A stretch of 64,000 nucleotides of DNA, from the NCBI GenBank assembly GCA_013178375.1, contig JABLXQ010000025.1, forward strand, positions 1 to 64,000, given 5' to 3'. The position numbers and the translations under genes are program-made. This DNA comes from Gammaproteobacteria bacterium (GTDB lineage: Bacteria; Pseudomonadota; Gammaproteobacteria; Pseudomonadales; Ketobacteraceae). Below are positions 16,360 through 25,336 of this stretch, piece by piece (the stretch's first letter is position 1; every line of letters begins with the position of its first letter). The notes under the pieces were generated by a model, which was given only the letters and a program-made list of their open reading frames with translations, was not told the origin of the DNA and made no database searches.

Positions 16360-17208
16360 TTACAGATCGAACTCTGCCCGGAAGATCCGCCCGTCAGTGG
16401 CGTATTCCTGATGTTTGCTGCCGTTGATATACGGCAGATACACCTCGTCATGTTTCAGCGTCAGGGTCAGCCAGGACACCACATAGCTCTTCATCAGGTT
16501 GTGGTAATTGCCGGGCTCGACGAAATCCGTGTGCCCCACTCCATTCAGAATGATCAGCATCGACTGCAGATCCGGCGGCATGGCGTTGTAGATCAGGTCC
16601 ATCGCCGTGGGCGGACCCAGCACAGTATCGTTGACACCACCCAACACCAGGTTCGGCGCATTCACATGGGACAGCTCCACCGGCGCGGTAAATACCGGCG
16701 CCAGCCCCACCACCGACTGCACACGATCTCCCAGTTCGTTGGCTGCCAGCAGCGCGCCGGCTCCGCCGTAGGAATAACCCAGCAAGCCGATATTCGCTGT
16801 GTCCACCAGATTGAAGATGGGACTGTCGCCGTCTTCATTCTGCGCGAGGATCTGCTCATAACCGGACTTGTGGGCCCGCTCAAAAACCGGGTTGAAACCA
16901 AAGGGATTGTTTGGCGTCATGGTGATGACGATGAAGCCATGCTCGGTGAGGTGATTCGACATCCAGTACATCTGTTCTTTCACGTTGGTGAAGCCGCCGG
17001 TCACGGTTACTGCGGGGAACGGACCGTCGCCGGTCTCGCAAGGGTAGGAAATGCGCGCCGACCAGTGGCCATCGGACGGCAAATCCTTGGTGTAGCGGCA
17101 CATGCTGTAGGGGCCCTTGGCGGAGGGGCCAGTTACCGTGACATCCTTGCAGCCGGGCAGCGCCAGACTCATCGCCATTGCGCCCAGTATCAGGGGATTT
17201 ATTTTCAT
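16360..17208 (-). CDS. Cutinase/polyesterase-like alpha/beta hydrolase lipoprotein
   Basis: A 282-residue lipoprotein: signal peptide ending in LALPG|C, so it is membrane-anchored. The catalytic elbow is GYSYGG, with an aspartate in 'LGGVNDTVLG' and a histidine in 'GVGHTDFV'. The 'YPCETGDGPFPAVTVTGGF' strand-loop and the 'GLLGYSYGGAGALLAA' core resemble the chlorophyllase/cutinase-like and dienelactone-hydrolase superfamily that includes bacterial polyester hydrolases. Substrate specificity cannot be read from sequence. GGGAGC precedes the ATG. It converges on the GGDEF-EAL gene and is divergent from the thiolase gene across a 269-base gap. Confidence 0.75.
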   Translation of the reverse strand: MKINPLILGAMAMSLALPGCKDVTVTGPSAKGPYSMCRYTKDLPSDGHWSARISYPCETGDGPFPAVTVTGGFTNVKEQMYWMSNHLTEHGFIVITMTPNNPFGFNPVFERAHKSGYEQILAQNEDGDSPIFNLVDTANIGLLGYSYGGAGALLAANELGDRVQSVVGLAPVFTAPVELSHVNAPNLVLGGVNDTVLGPPTAMDLIYNAMPPDLQSMLIILNGVGHTDFVEPGNYHNLMKSYVVSWLTLTLKHDEVYLPYINGSKHQEYATDGRIFRAEFDL

Positions 17209-17477
17209 TGTTTGCTCCCGTTTCTTGTTCTAGTTGTGGTTGTGACTGCAGACAGCGCTTCGACCGAAACTGAATTACGCTGGGACCCAACGTAGTGGAA
17301 AAGGGCAGCGGGTACTTGGATGAACTGAGCTTACTGCCCCAGGCGCCAGGGGGAAAAGGGCCAGGCTGGCGGTTTCCGCCCCGGTCGCACCGATCGGCAA
17401 TTCCCGCTAGAATCCCCCCTCCTGACGGGCTTGCAGACCCGCTTTTTGTTCAACTGAATCAATTTAGGGACACAGAC

Positions 17478-18659
17478 ATGAGTAACGACGCAGTAGTGAT
17501 CGTAAACGGCGCCCGCACCCCCATGGGCGGTTTTCAGGGCGCGCTGGGCAGCGTGACCGCCACCCAACTGGGCGCCATCGCCATCCGCGAAGCCGTGGCC
17601 CGCGCCGGCCTCAAGCCCGAGGACGTGCAGGAAGTGATCATGGGCTGCGTGCTGCCCGCCGGCCTGAAGCAGGGCCCCGCCCGCCAGGCGGCACTGGACG
17701 CCGGCCTGCCCACCGCCACCGGCTGCACCACCATCAACAAGCTGTGCGGATCGGGCATGAAGGCCACCATGCTGGCCCACGACCTGATCAAGGCCGGCAC
17801 CAACGACATCATGGTGGCCGGCGGCATGGAAAGCATGACCAACGCCCCCTACGTTCTGGAAAAAGCCCGCAGCGGTTACCGCATGGGCCATGGCGAGATC
17901 AAGGACCACATGTTCCTGGACGGTCTGGAAGACGCCAAGACCGGCCGTCTGATGGGATCGTTCGCGCAGGAAGTGGCAGATAAGGAAGGACTCACCCGCT
18001 CCGCCATGGACGAGTTCGCCATCGAATCCCTGCTGCGGGCCCAGCGCGCCGTGCAGGACGGTTCCTTCGCCGACGAAATCGTTCCCGTGCCGGTCAAAAC
18101 CCGCAAGGGCGACGCCCTGGTGAGCTTCGACGAACAGCCGGGCAACGCCAGCGTCGACAAGATCCCCACCCTCAAACCTGCTTTCGCCAAAGACGGCACC
18201 GTGACCGCCGCCAACGCCAGCTCCATTTCCGACGGTGCCTCTGCCCTGGTGCTGATGCGTGAATCCGAAGCGCTGGCCCGTGGTCTGAAGCCGCTGGCCC
18301 GCATCGTTGGCCACTCCACCCAGTCGCAGCATCCGTCGGAATTCACCCTGGCACCGGTGGGCTCGCTGCAGAAACTGTTTGAGAAAACCGGCTGGACCGT
18401 AGCCGACGTGGACCTGTTCGAAATCAACGAAGCCTTCGCCATGGTGACCATGCTGGCGATGATCAAGCACAAGATTCCGCACGATAAAGTGAACGTGAAC
18501 GGCGGTGCCTGCGCACTGGGTCATCCGGTGGGCTCCACCGGTTCCCGCATCATCCTGTCGCTGATTCACGCACTGAAAAAACGCGGCGGCAAGCGCGGTG
18601 TGGCATCACTGTGCATCGGCGGTGGCGAGGCAACATCGCTGGCGCTCGAACTGATCTGA
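17478..18659 (+). CDS. Acetyl-CoA C-acetyltransferase (thiolase II)
   Basis: A 393-residue thiolase, the usual length for biosynthetic/degradative acetoacetyl-CoA thiolases (AtoB/PhaA type). The nucleophilic cysteine is near residue 90 in 'NKLCGSGMKA', the 'NEAFA' motif follows, and the C-terminal 'GGACALGHPVGSTGSR' and 'CIGGGEA' carry the catalytic His and second Cys. The reaction is 2 acetyl-CoA to acetoacetyl-CoA plus CoA, reversible. ATG 17478 is preceded by AGGGA; the longer upstream frame is noncoding. No phaB or phaC lies beside it, so its pathway is open (ketone body, PHA precursor or degradation). Confidence 0.93.
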   Translation: MSNDAVVIVNGARTPMGGFQGALGSVTATQLGAIAIREAVARAGLKPEDVQEVIMGCVLPAGLKQGPARQAALDAGLPTATGCTTINKLCGSGMKATMLAHDLIKAGTNDIMVAGGMESMTNAPYVLEKARSGYRMGHGEIKDHMFLDGLEDAKTGRLMGSFAQEVADKEGLTRSAMDEFAIESLLRAQRAVQDGSFADEIVPVPVKTRKGDALVSFDEQPGNASVDKIPTLKPAFAKDGTVTAANASSISDGASALVLMRESEALARGLKPLARIVGHSTQSQHPSEFTLAPVGSLQKLFEKTGWTVADVDLFEINEAFAMVTMLAMIKHKIPHDKVNVNGGACALGHPVGSTGSRIILSLIHALKKRGGKRGVASLCIGGGEATSLALELI

Positions 18660-18665
18660 TCCGTT

Positions 18666-18725
18666 TTGCACACTGATCAGAACAGTGTGCAACTTCAACA
18701 CCCGCTCTCACCGGCGGGCGTTTTT
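18666..18725 (+). terminator. Double-hairpin terminator after thiolase gene
   Basis: A perfect 10-bp stem TTGCACACTG/CAGTGTGCAA (18666-18675 and 18683-18692) is followed by a second GC stem CCCGC/GCGGG (18701-18705, 18714-18718) and T5 at 18721-18725. The second hairpin with its T-run is the likely rho-independent stop. Confidence 0.75.
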
Positions 18726-18892
18726 GTTTGTGTTTTCATGACCATTCAACGCCGCCGCGAAACACCTCCTTACACTTTTACAAATGGTTTCACTTTGCGG
18801 ATACAATAGTGACTGTAAAGTCTGTTCAAAGTTGTTTACCTCCCTACAATGACGACGGATTGATCACTCAGTTCTTCCCGGAAAGGTAAACC

Positions 18893-20716
18893 ATGACTCC
18901 CCTACCGCTGATTATTGGATTCGGCGGCATCAATGCCGCAGGCCGCAGTTCCTTTCACCACGGTTACCAGCGCATGGTGCTGGAACAGCTGGATGCAGCC
19001 CGGCGCGAGGAATGCCTGCGCGCACTGTCCGTGTTGATGAACACCCGCGACGAGCAACAGATTCTCAACGGCACTCTGATCCGCAGGATCGAAAAAAATC
19101 ATTTCGACGTGGAACGGGTGTATTCGCAACGCAAGATGGTGGTGTCGCCGGAAGGCGAGTTTCAAACCTTCACCACACGCAAAAAAGATCTGCCACTGGA
19201 AATTCCCGCCAATTGGCGCGTGACGCCGCTCGACAGCGATCGCGTGTCGATCCAGCTGTATGAAAGCACTGCGATTTTTCTACCGGATCACCAGCCGTTT
19301 GCCGTGCGCGCAGCTGGCCAGCTGCCTTCCGGCTTCGAACCCGGCGCCAGTTATGCCGCACGCCAGCATCCGCGCGGCCTGGAGATGGCCGTATATGCAG
19401 CCACCGACGCGGTCCGTTCAGTCGGTATTCCCTGGCAGGACATCCTGAACCAGATCGCGCCGGACAAGGTCAGCGTTTACGCCAGCGCCGCCATGAGCCA
19501 GCTGGATGAAAACGGCCACGGCGGCATGATGCGCGCAGGCCTGATGGGCAAGCGCACATCGTCGAAGCAATGCCCGCTGGGCTTTGCAGAAATGCCGGCG
19601 GACTTCATCAATGCCTACGTACTGGGCAATGTGGGTTCCACCGGTGCCATGATGGGTGCCTGCGCCACGTTTTTGTACAACCTGGACAAGGCGATTCAGG
19701 ATATCCAGAGCGGCAAGGCGCTGATCGCCATCGTCGGCACCAGCGACGCGCCGATTCTGCCGGAAATCATGGAAGGCTATCGCGTGATGGGCGCGCTGGC
19801 GGAAGATGAAGGGCTGAAGAAGCTCGACGGCATCAGTAGCGATCCGGATTACCGCCGTGCGTGTCGTCCTTTCTCGGACAACTGCGGTTTCACCATCGGC
19901 GAATCGTCGCAGTATGTGGTGCTGTGCAATGACACGCTGGCGCTGCAACTGGGTGCCAGTGTTTATGGCGCCACGCCGGCCGTATTCGTGCACGCGGACG
20001 GCATCAAGAAATCCATTTCGGCACCCGGCATGGGCAACTATCTGACCCTGGGCCGCGCCGTACATTTTGCGCAGCAGATCGGCTCCTCGCCGCGCGCATT
20101 GCAGCATTCGTTCGTGATGGCCCACGGCACCGGCACTCCGCAGAATCGCGTCACCGAATCCCACGTGCTGGACAGCGTGGCGGAAGCATTCGGCATTGCC
20201 GAGTGGCCCGTTGCGGCTATCAAGGCGTACCTGGGCCATTCCATTGGCTCCGCTGGCGGTGATCAGCTGGCGGCGGCTCTGGGCGTGTTTGCACAAGGCA
20301 TTCTGCCCGGCATCCAGACCATCACGCATTTCGCGGCGGACATTCACCGCCAGCATCTGTCACTCGACATTCAGCACCGCGAATACGAGAACAGCCATTT
20401 CGAGCAGGCGATTCTCAACGCCAAGGGTTTTGGTGGCAACAATGCATCCGCCGTACTGTTGTCGCCCCAGCGCACCACCGCGATGTTGCAGCAACGTCAC
20501 GGCAAGCACGACTGGCTGGACTACCTGCACCGCAACGAATCCGTGCGCGGGCAACAGCAGCAGTACCATGATCAACTGCTGCAGGAAATTCCGGCATCCG
20601 TCTACCGTTACGGCGAACCGGTGGTGGAAGGTCACGCGCTGCAGATTACCAGCGAACATATTCAGATCCCCGGTTATAACCATCCGGTCGATCTGGCCAC
20701 GCCCAACCCCTACTGA
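18893..20716 (+). CDS. fabY: Beta-ketoacyl-ACP synthase FabY (fatty-acid initiation)
   Basis: A 607-residue condensing enzyme whose N-terminus ('PLIIGFGGINAAGRSSFHHG') matches the Pseudomonas FabY type, the ketosynthase that condenses acetyl-CoA with malonyl-ACP in organisms lacking FabH. The Cys-His-His triad is C257 in 'GACATFLYN', H411 in 'MAHGTGTPQ' and H449 in 'LGHSIGS'. It is far longer than FabB/FabF (about 410 residues) because of an N-terminal extension and inserted segments, as in FabY. GGAAAGG precedes the ATG. It is flanked by its own terminator and is monocistronic. Assignment as FabY is by recognised similarity; no fabH is visible in this window. Confidence 0.85.
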   Translation: MTPLPLIIGFGGINAAGRSSFHHGYQRMVLEQLDAARREECLRALSVLMNTRDEQQILNGTLIRRIEKNHFDVERVYSQRKMVVSPEGEFQTFTTRKKDLPLEIPANWRVTPLDSDRVSIQLYESTAIFLPDHQPFAVRAAGQLPSGFEPGASYAARQHPRGLEMAVYAATDAVRSVGIPWQDILNQIAPDKVSVYASAAMSQLDENGHGGMMRAGLMGKRTSSKQCPLGFAEMPADFINAYVLGNVGSTGAMMGACATFLYNLDKAIQDIQSGKALIAIVGTSDAPILPEIMEGYRVMGALAEDEGLKKLDGISSDPDYRRACRPFSDNCGFTIGESSQYVVLCNDTLALQLGASVYGATPAVFVHADGIKKSISAPGMGNYLTLGRAVHFAQQIGSSPRALQHSFVMAHGTGTPQNRVTESHVLDSVAEAFGIAEWPVAAIKAYLGHSIGSAGGDQLAAALGVFAQGILPGIQTITHFAADIHRQHLSLDIQHREYENSHFEQAILNAKGFGGNNASAVLLSPQRTTAMLQQRHGKHDWLDYLHRNESVRGQQQQYHDQLLQEIPASVYRYGEPVVEGHALQITSEHIQIPGYNHPVDLATPNPY

Positions 20717-20732
20717 TTCACTTATTGCAAAC

Positions 20733-20786
20733 AGCCGCCTGAACACTTGATAACGAAAATGATATCAAGCGGTTAGGCGGCTTTTT
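20733..20786 (+). terminator. Rho-independent terminator after fabY
   Basis: AGCCGCCT (20733-20740) pairs with AGGCGGCT (20775-20782), with an inner stem CTTGAT/ATCAAG (20746-20751, 20764-20769), followed by TTTTT at 20782-20786. Confidence 0.85.
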
Positions 20787-20873
20787 ATTTTCCTGTGAAA
20801 AATCTGACACACATTGGCTACAGAAAAACCCTGGCCCCGATTCGTCAAACCCGAATTTTTCTTATATCTTTAG

Positions 20874-20900
20874 AACAGACCGTAAAAAATACGTCCTGTT
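20874..20900. promoter_or_regulatory. Imperfect palindrome upstream of leucine dehydrogenase operon
   Basis: AACAG-AC-CGTA-AAAAA-TACG-TC-CTGTT: nine of eleven arm bases are symmetric around an A5 centre. It sits about 90 bases before the leucine dehydrogenase start, close to an AT-rich stretch at 20855-20872 that could hold the promoter. It is a candidate operator for the branched-chain amino acid degradation operon; the regulator is unknown. Confidence 0.45.
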
Positions 20901-20990
20901 GGTGAAGCTGTTCTGCGATCCAGAATTCTTCACGGCACCGGAAGAACGCACACGGGTGTTACCCCACCCTCGTTTGGAAGGAGTAGTACC

Positions 20991-22013
20991 ATGTTCGACA
21001 AAATCGGGCAGGCGCACCTCAGCGAACTGCATTTCAAATCAGATGAAGCCGCGCAACTGCAGGCCATCATCGCCATCCACAACACCAAACTGGGCCCGGC
21101 ACTGGGCGGCTGTCGCTGCATCGACTATGCATCGGACGACGCTGCCATCACCGACGCCATCCGCCTGGCACGCGGCATGAGCTACAAGGCAGCGCTGGCC
21201 AAGGTGCCACAAGGTGGCGGCAAGGCCGTCATCCTCAAACCCAAACAGGCATTCGACCGCGCCGCGCTGTATCGCGCCTTCGGCAAATTCGTCAACGAAC
21301 TCGGCGGCCGCTATATCACCGCAGTGGACAGCGGCACCCATCTGGATGATATGGATGAGGTGGCGCGGGTTACACCCTATGTATCCGGCAGCAATATCGA
21401 CGGGCTCGATCCCTCCCCCATGACCGCACTGGGCGTACTGGCCGGCATGAAAGCCGCCGCCTTTCACCGCTACGGCAACGCCGATCTGGCGGGCCGCATT
21501 GTCGCGATCCAGGGCGTAGGCAACGTGGGATTTGCACTGGCGGAATTACTGCACAAGGAAGGCGCGCGCCTGCTGGTCAGTGACATCGACCCGCAAAAAG
21601 TCGAGCAGGTGAAACGCGCCTTTGGTGCCGAAGCCGTTAACCCCGAACATTTTTTCCATGCCCATTGCCACATCCTGGCGCCCTGCGGCCTGGGCGCCGT
21701 GATCAACGACACCACCCTCACCCAACTGGATTGCGACATCATCGCCGGCTCCGCCAACAACCAGCTGGCGGAGGCCCGTCACGGCCAGATCCTGCATGAA
21801 CGCGGCATCCTGTACGCACCGGATTATGTGATCAACGCTGGCGGCCTGATCAAGGTTTCCCTGGGCCATCTGCAGCGCAGTGAAAGCGCCATACGCACCA
21901 AGACCTGGGGCATCGGCGAAACGCTGCTGCACATGTTCGATCGGGCGGCAGCCGACAACCGGCCACCATCACAAGTCGCTGATCAAATGGCAGAAGACAT
22001 TCTGTATCACTGA
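20991..22013 (+). CDS. Leucine (branched-chain amino acid) dehydrogenase
   Basis: A 340-residue Glu/Leu/Phe/Val dehydrogenase. The substrate-domain signature 'PQGGGKAVI' carries the catalytic lysine (K78), 'ALGGCR' lies upstream, and the NAD-binding 'IQGVGNVGFALAELL' follows around residue 170. It oxidatively deaminates leucine, valine or isoleucine to 2-oxo acids with NAD. The size fits leucine dehydrogenase (about 340-365) rather than glutamate dehydrogenase (about 420-450). GGAAGGAG precedes ATG 20991. It is the first gene of a four-gene operon; the next three encode E1alpha, E1beta and E2 that oxidise the resulting 2-oxo acids, so the function follows from context as well as sequence. Confidence 0.88.
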   Translation: MFDKIGQAHLSELHFKSDEAAQLQAIIAIHNTKLGPALGGCRCIDYASDDAAITDAIRLARGMSYKAALAKVPQGGGKAVILKPKQAFDRAALYRAFGKFVNELGGRYITAVDSGTHLDDMDEVARVTPYVSGSNIDGLDPSPMTALGVLAGMKAAAFHRYGNADLAGRIVAIQGVGNVGFALAELLHKEGARLLVSDIDPQKVEQVKRAFGAEAVNPEHFFHAHCHILAPCGLGAVINDTTLTQLDCDIIAGSANNQLAEARHGQILHERGILYAPDYVINAGGLIKVSLGHLQRSESAIRTKTWGIGETLLHMFDRAAADNRPPSQVADQMAEDILYH

Positions 22014-22030
22014 GCGGGGGGAACAATAAA

Positions 22031-23128
22031 ATGCTGTACACCAAAACGCCTTATGCGCAACACCAGTTCATCGATACAGAAGGAAAAGCTGTCGGTAATC
22101 TGCCGTCCTGGATGGAAAACAGCGAACAGCTGCTGCGGTTTTATCGCACCATGACGCTGATCCGCCTGTTCGACAAGCGGGTGGTGTCATTGCAGCGTAC
22201 CGGCCAGATGGGAACCTACGCCTCCTGCCTCGGCCAGGAAGCCATCGGCACCGCCATTGGCTGCGCGCTGCAACCGCAGGATGTGTTCGTGCCCTACTAC
22301 CGCGACCAGGCCGCGCAATATCTGCGGGGTGTGACGCTGCCGCAGATGCTGCAGTACTGGGGCGGCGACGAATGGGGCAATCATTTCACCGGTACAGCTG
22401 CCGGCGATTTTCCCAACTGCGTGCCGATCGCTACGCAAGTGACGCACGCCGCCGGCATCGCCAGCGCCTTCAAGATCCGTGGCGAAAAACGCGCAGCACT
22501 GGTGACCTGTGGTGAAGGCGCAACATCACGCGGTGATTTCTACGAACCCATGAATCTGGCGGGTGTGTGGCAACTGCCGCTGGTGCTGGTGGTAAACAAC
22601 AATCAATGGGCCATTTCCGTACCGCGCCATCTACAAACCGGCGCCGCCACCATCGCACAGAAAGCGGTGGCTGCCGGCATTGAAGGTTTCCAGGTGGACG
22701 GCAATGATGTCTGCGCTGTTTACGACGCCGTGCAATATGCGTTGGAAAAAGCCCGTGCCGGCAAAGGTGCAACACTGGTCGAGGCCGTCACCTATCGCCT
22801 GTGCGATCACACCACCGCAGACGACGCCACCCGTTATCGCGATCACGAGGAAGTCAGCGCGGCCTGGCTGAAGGAACCGGTGAAGCGCCTGCAGACATTT
22901 CTGCACGAACGCGGACTCTGGAACGAGCAGAAAGAACAGCAGCTGGTGGCGGAATGCCAGGCCGAAATCGAACAGGGCGTGAAGGATTTTCAGGCACTGC
23001 CACTGCAACCAGTGGACGATCTGTTCGACTACCTGTTCGACACCACTCCGCCCCACCTGATTGCGCAACGGGAACGGGCCAAACAGAAAGCAGCGCGTCT
23101 GGCGGGAGGCAATCGTCATGGGCACTAA
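22031..23128 (+). CDS. 2-oxoisovalerate dehydrogenase E1 component, alpha subunit
   Basis: A 365-residue thiamine diphosphate enzyme subunit. The TPP motif runs from 'CGEGATSRGDFYE' to 'VVNNNQWAIS', and 'YYRDQA' and 'YRLCDHTTADDATRYR' (phosphorylation-loop region) are typical of BCKDH/PDH E1alpha. With E1beta it decarboxylates branched-chain 2-oxo acids and acylates the lipoyl group of E2. A Gram-positive-type pyruvate dehydrogenase is the alternative, but the leucine dehydrogenase just upstream (17-base gap) favours branched-chain substrates. The E1beta start overlaps its 3' end by 11 bases. Confidence 0.88.
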   Translation: MLYTKTPYAQHQFIDTEGKAVGNLPSWMENSEQLLRFYRTMTLIRLFDKRVVSLQRTGQMGTYASCLGQEAIGTAIGCALQPQDVFVPYYRDQAAQYLRGVTLPQMLQYWGGDEWGNHFTGTAAGDFPNCVPIATQVTHAAGIASAFKIRGEKRAALVTCGEGATSRGDFYEPMNLAGVWQLPLVLVVNNNQWAISVPRHLQTGAATIAQKAVAAGIEGFQVDGNDVCAVYDAVQYALEKARAGKGATLVEAVTYRLCDHTTADDATRYRDHEEVSAAWLKEPVKRLQTFLHERGLWNEQKEQQLVAECQAEIEQGVKDFQALPLQPVDDLFDYLFDTTPPHLIAQRERAKQKAARLAGGNRHGH

Positions 23129-24164
23129 CGGTATTTTCAGCAACAACTCCCTGCAGCAGACGACAGGCGAACAGGAACCGGCCACTCACGTGGTGACCCT
23201 GGTGGAAGCGGTGAATCTGGCGCTCGCTCGCGCCATGCAGAACGATCCCGCTGTAGTGGTGCTGGGCGAAGACGTGGGCACCAACGGCGGCGTGTTTCGC
23301 GCCACCAGCGGCTTGAAAGAACGTTTCGGCTGCCGGCGCGTGATGGACACACCGCTGGCGGAAGCGCTGATCGCCGGCGTCAGTGTCGGCATGGCGTCGC
23401 AGGGCCTGAAACCGGTGGCGGAAATCCAGTTCATGGGATTTATTTATGCTGCGGTCGAGCACATAGTGTCCCACGCCGCGCGCCTGCGTCATCGCACCCG
23501 GGGCCGTCTGCACTGCCCCATGGTGCTGCGCACACCCTTTGGCGGCGGTATTCATGCGCCGGAGCATCATTGCGAAAGTACCGAAGCCATCTTCGCGCAC
23601 ATTCCTGGCATTCGCGTGGTGGTGCCCTCCTCTCCCACCCGTGCCTACGGCCTGCTGCTGAGCGCGATTGAAGATCCCGATCCGGTGATTTTTCTGGAGC
23701 CGTCCCGCCTCTATCGCATGGTGAAGCAGGAAATCCGCGACGACGGCGTGGGCCTGCCGCTGGACACCTGTTTCACCCTGCGCCCAGGCAAGGATGTGAC
23801 CCTGATCGCCTGGGGCGCCTGTGTGCACGAAACCCTGCAGGCGGCACGGGAGCTGGAAAAGCGCAATATCTCCGCTGAAGTGATCGACGTGGCCTCACTC
23901 AATCCCATCGATTACGACACGCTGCTGGCCTCGGTGGAAAAAACCGGCCGCTGCGTGATTGTGCAGGAAGCGCCACGCCCCTGCAGCGTCGGCTCGGAAA
24001 TTGCCTCCGTGATGGCGGAAAAAGGTCTATTGTTTTTAAAGGCGCCGGTGGAGCGGGTCAATGGCTTCGACACCCCGATTCCCTACTTCCGCCGTGAAAA
24101 CATTTACCTGCCTGACGTGCATGAAATCGTGAGTGCCGCGGTGCGCGCGCTGGAATTCACATGA
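23118..24164 (+). CDS. 2-oxoisovalerate dehydrogenase E1 component, beta subunit
   Basis: A 348-residue transketolase-like subunit: 'VVTLVEAVNLALARAMQNDP', 'VLGEDVGTNGGVFR', 'VMDTPLAEALIAG' and 'EPSRLYR' follow the E1beta pattern, and a C-terminal transketolase domain ends the protein. It forms the alpha2beta2 E1 with the preceding gene. I use ATG 23118, which overlaps the E1alpha stop region by 11 bases; an in-frame upstream start at 23061 lies inside E1alpha and adds no homologous sequence. E2 starts 54 bases after its stop. Confidence 0.88.
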   Translation: MGTNGIFSNNSLQQTTGEQEPATHVVTLVEAVNLALARAMQNDPAVVVLGEDVGTNGGVFRATSGLKERFGCRRVMDTPLAEALIAGVSVGMASQGLKPVAEIQFMGFIYAAVEHIVSHAARLRHRTRGRLHCPMVLRTPFGGGIHAPEHHCESTEAIFAHIPGIRVVVPSSPTRAYGLLLSAIEDPDPVIFLEPSRLYRMVKQEIRDDGVGLPLDTCFTLRPGKDVTLIAWGACVHETLQAARELEKRNISAEVIDVASLNPIDYDTLLASVEKTGRCVIVQEAPRPCSVGSEIASVMAEKGLLFLKAPVERVNGFDTPIPYFRRENIYLPDVHEIVSAAVRALEFT

Positions 24165-24218
24165 GGCACACTGCGTGAGATCAGCTTTCATAAATTCATT
24201 TTGCAAAAGAGACCCGGC

Positions 24219-25325
24219 ATGAAATATTTCAAACTGCCCGATCTGGGGGAAGGACTGCAGGAAGCGGAGATCGTGCAATGGCACGTCAAGCCCGGCGACA
24301 ACGTGCAGCAGGACCAGACGCTGATTTCAGTGGAAACCGCCAAGGCCATCGTCGACATCCCTTCGCCACAGGCGGGCATCATCGCCGCCTGTTTCGGCGC
24401 GGAGGGCGACCTGATCCATATCGGTGAACCGCTGCTGGAATTTGCCGGCGAGGAACAGGAAGACACCGGCACCGTGGTCGGCAAGATGGAAACCGCACAC
24501 CAGTCCACGGAAGTGGATCATTTCATTATCGGTAGCGCGCACCGAAGCGGTAGCGGCATGAACCGGGCTACCCCCGCGATTCGAGCACTGGCCAAACGAT
24601 TGAACGTTGATTTAGGCCAGGTGAGTGGCAGCGGCAACGGCGGTCTCATTACCGGCACCGATGTGGAAAAGGCAGCACAACTGACGCAACAACTGGGAGA
24701 AGCCAAGCCGCTGCGCGGCGTACGCCGTTCGATGGCGCGCAACATGGCGCGGGCCCATGCCGAAGTTGTGAAAGTCACCATCAACGATGACGTGGATATT
24801 CATCACTGGCAAAAAGGCGAAGACATCACCATGCGGCTGGTACGTGCACTGGCGCGAGCCTGTGTGGTGGAGCCGCAACTGAATGCCTGGTACGACAACA
24901 ACGGCGACAGCCTGCGGGTGATCGACAAAGTGGATCTGGGCATTGCGGTGGATACGCCGGACGGCCTGTTCGTGCCCGTGCTGCGCAACATCACCGCGCG
25001 CACGGCAGAGGATCTGCGTGATGGCCTGGAACACCTGCGGGCCGATGTTCGCGCCCGCACCATTCCCCCGCAGGAAATGATCGGGGCGACCATCACATTA
25101 TCGAATTACGGCACTATCGCGGGCCGCTACGGCAATCCGGTGGTGGTGCCACCGACTGTGGCGATTCTCGGCGCCGGCCGGGTCTATCAGAGCGTGGTGG
25201 CTGTCGGTGACGGCTTCGCGGCGCACCGCATGCTGCCGCTGAGCCTGAGCTTCGATCATCGCGTGGTAACCGGTGGCGAGGCTGCGCGCTTCCTCCGGGC
25301 ACTGATGGATGACCTGATTCAATGA
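24219..25325 (+). CDS. Dihydrolipoamide acyltransferase E2 of branched-chain 2-oxoacid dehydrogenase
   Basis: A 368-residue E2. A single lipoyl domain occupies residues 1-80 with the lipoylated lysine K42 in 'VETAKAIVDIPS'. A peripheral-subunit-binding domain follows near 115-150 ('ATPAIRALAKRLNVDLGQV'). The C-terminal acyltransferase domain carries 'SFDHRVVTGGEAARF' with the catalytic histidine. It passes the acyl group from E1 to CoA. ATG 24219 begins the lipoyl domain and follows AAAAGAGA. No dihydrolipoamide dehydrogenase (E3) gene follows; the next gene is convergent 11 bases away, so E3 must be supplied from elsewhere. Confidence 0.88.
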   Translation: MKYFKLPDLGEGLQEAEIVQWHVKPGDNVQQDQTLISVETAKAIVDIPSPQAGIIAACFGAEGDLIHIGEPLLEFAGEEQEDTGTVVGKMETAHQSTEVDHFIIGSAHRSGSGMNRATPAIRALAKRLNVDLGQVSGSGNGGLITGTDVEKAAQLTQQLGEAKPLRGVRRSMARNMARAHAEVVKVTINDDVDIHHWQKGEDITMRLVRALARACVVEPQLNAWYDNNGDSLRVIDKVDLGIAVDTPDGLFVPVLRNITARTAEDLRDGLEHLRADVRARTIPPQEMIGATITLSNYGTIAGRYGNPVVVPPTVAILGAGRVYQSVVAVGDGFAAHRMLPLSLSFDHRVVTGGEAARFLRALMDDLIQ

Positions 25326-25336
25326 AGACAAAAATA

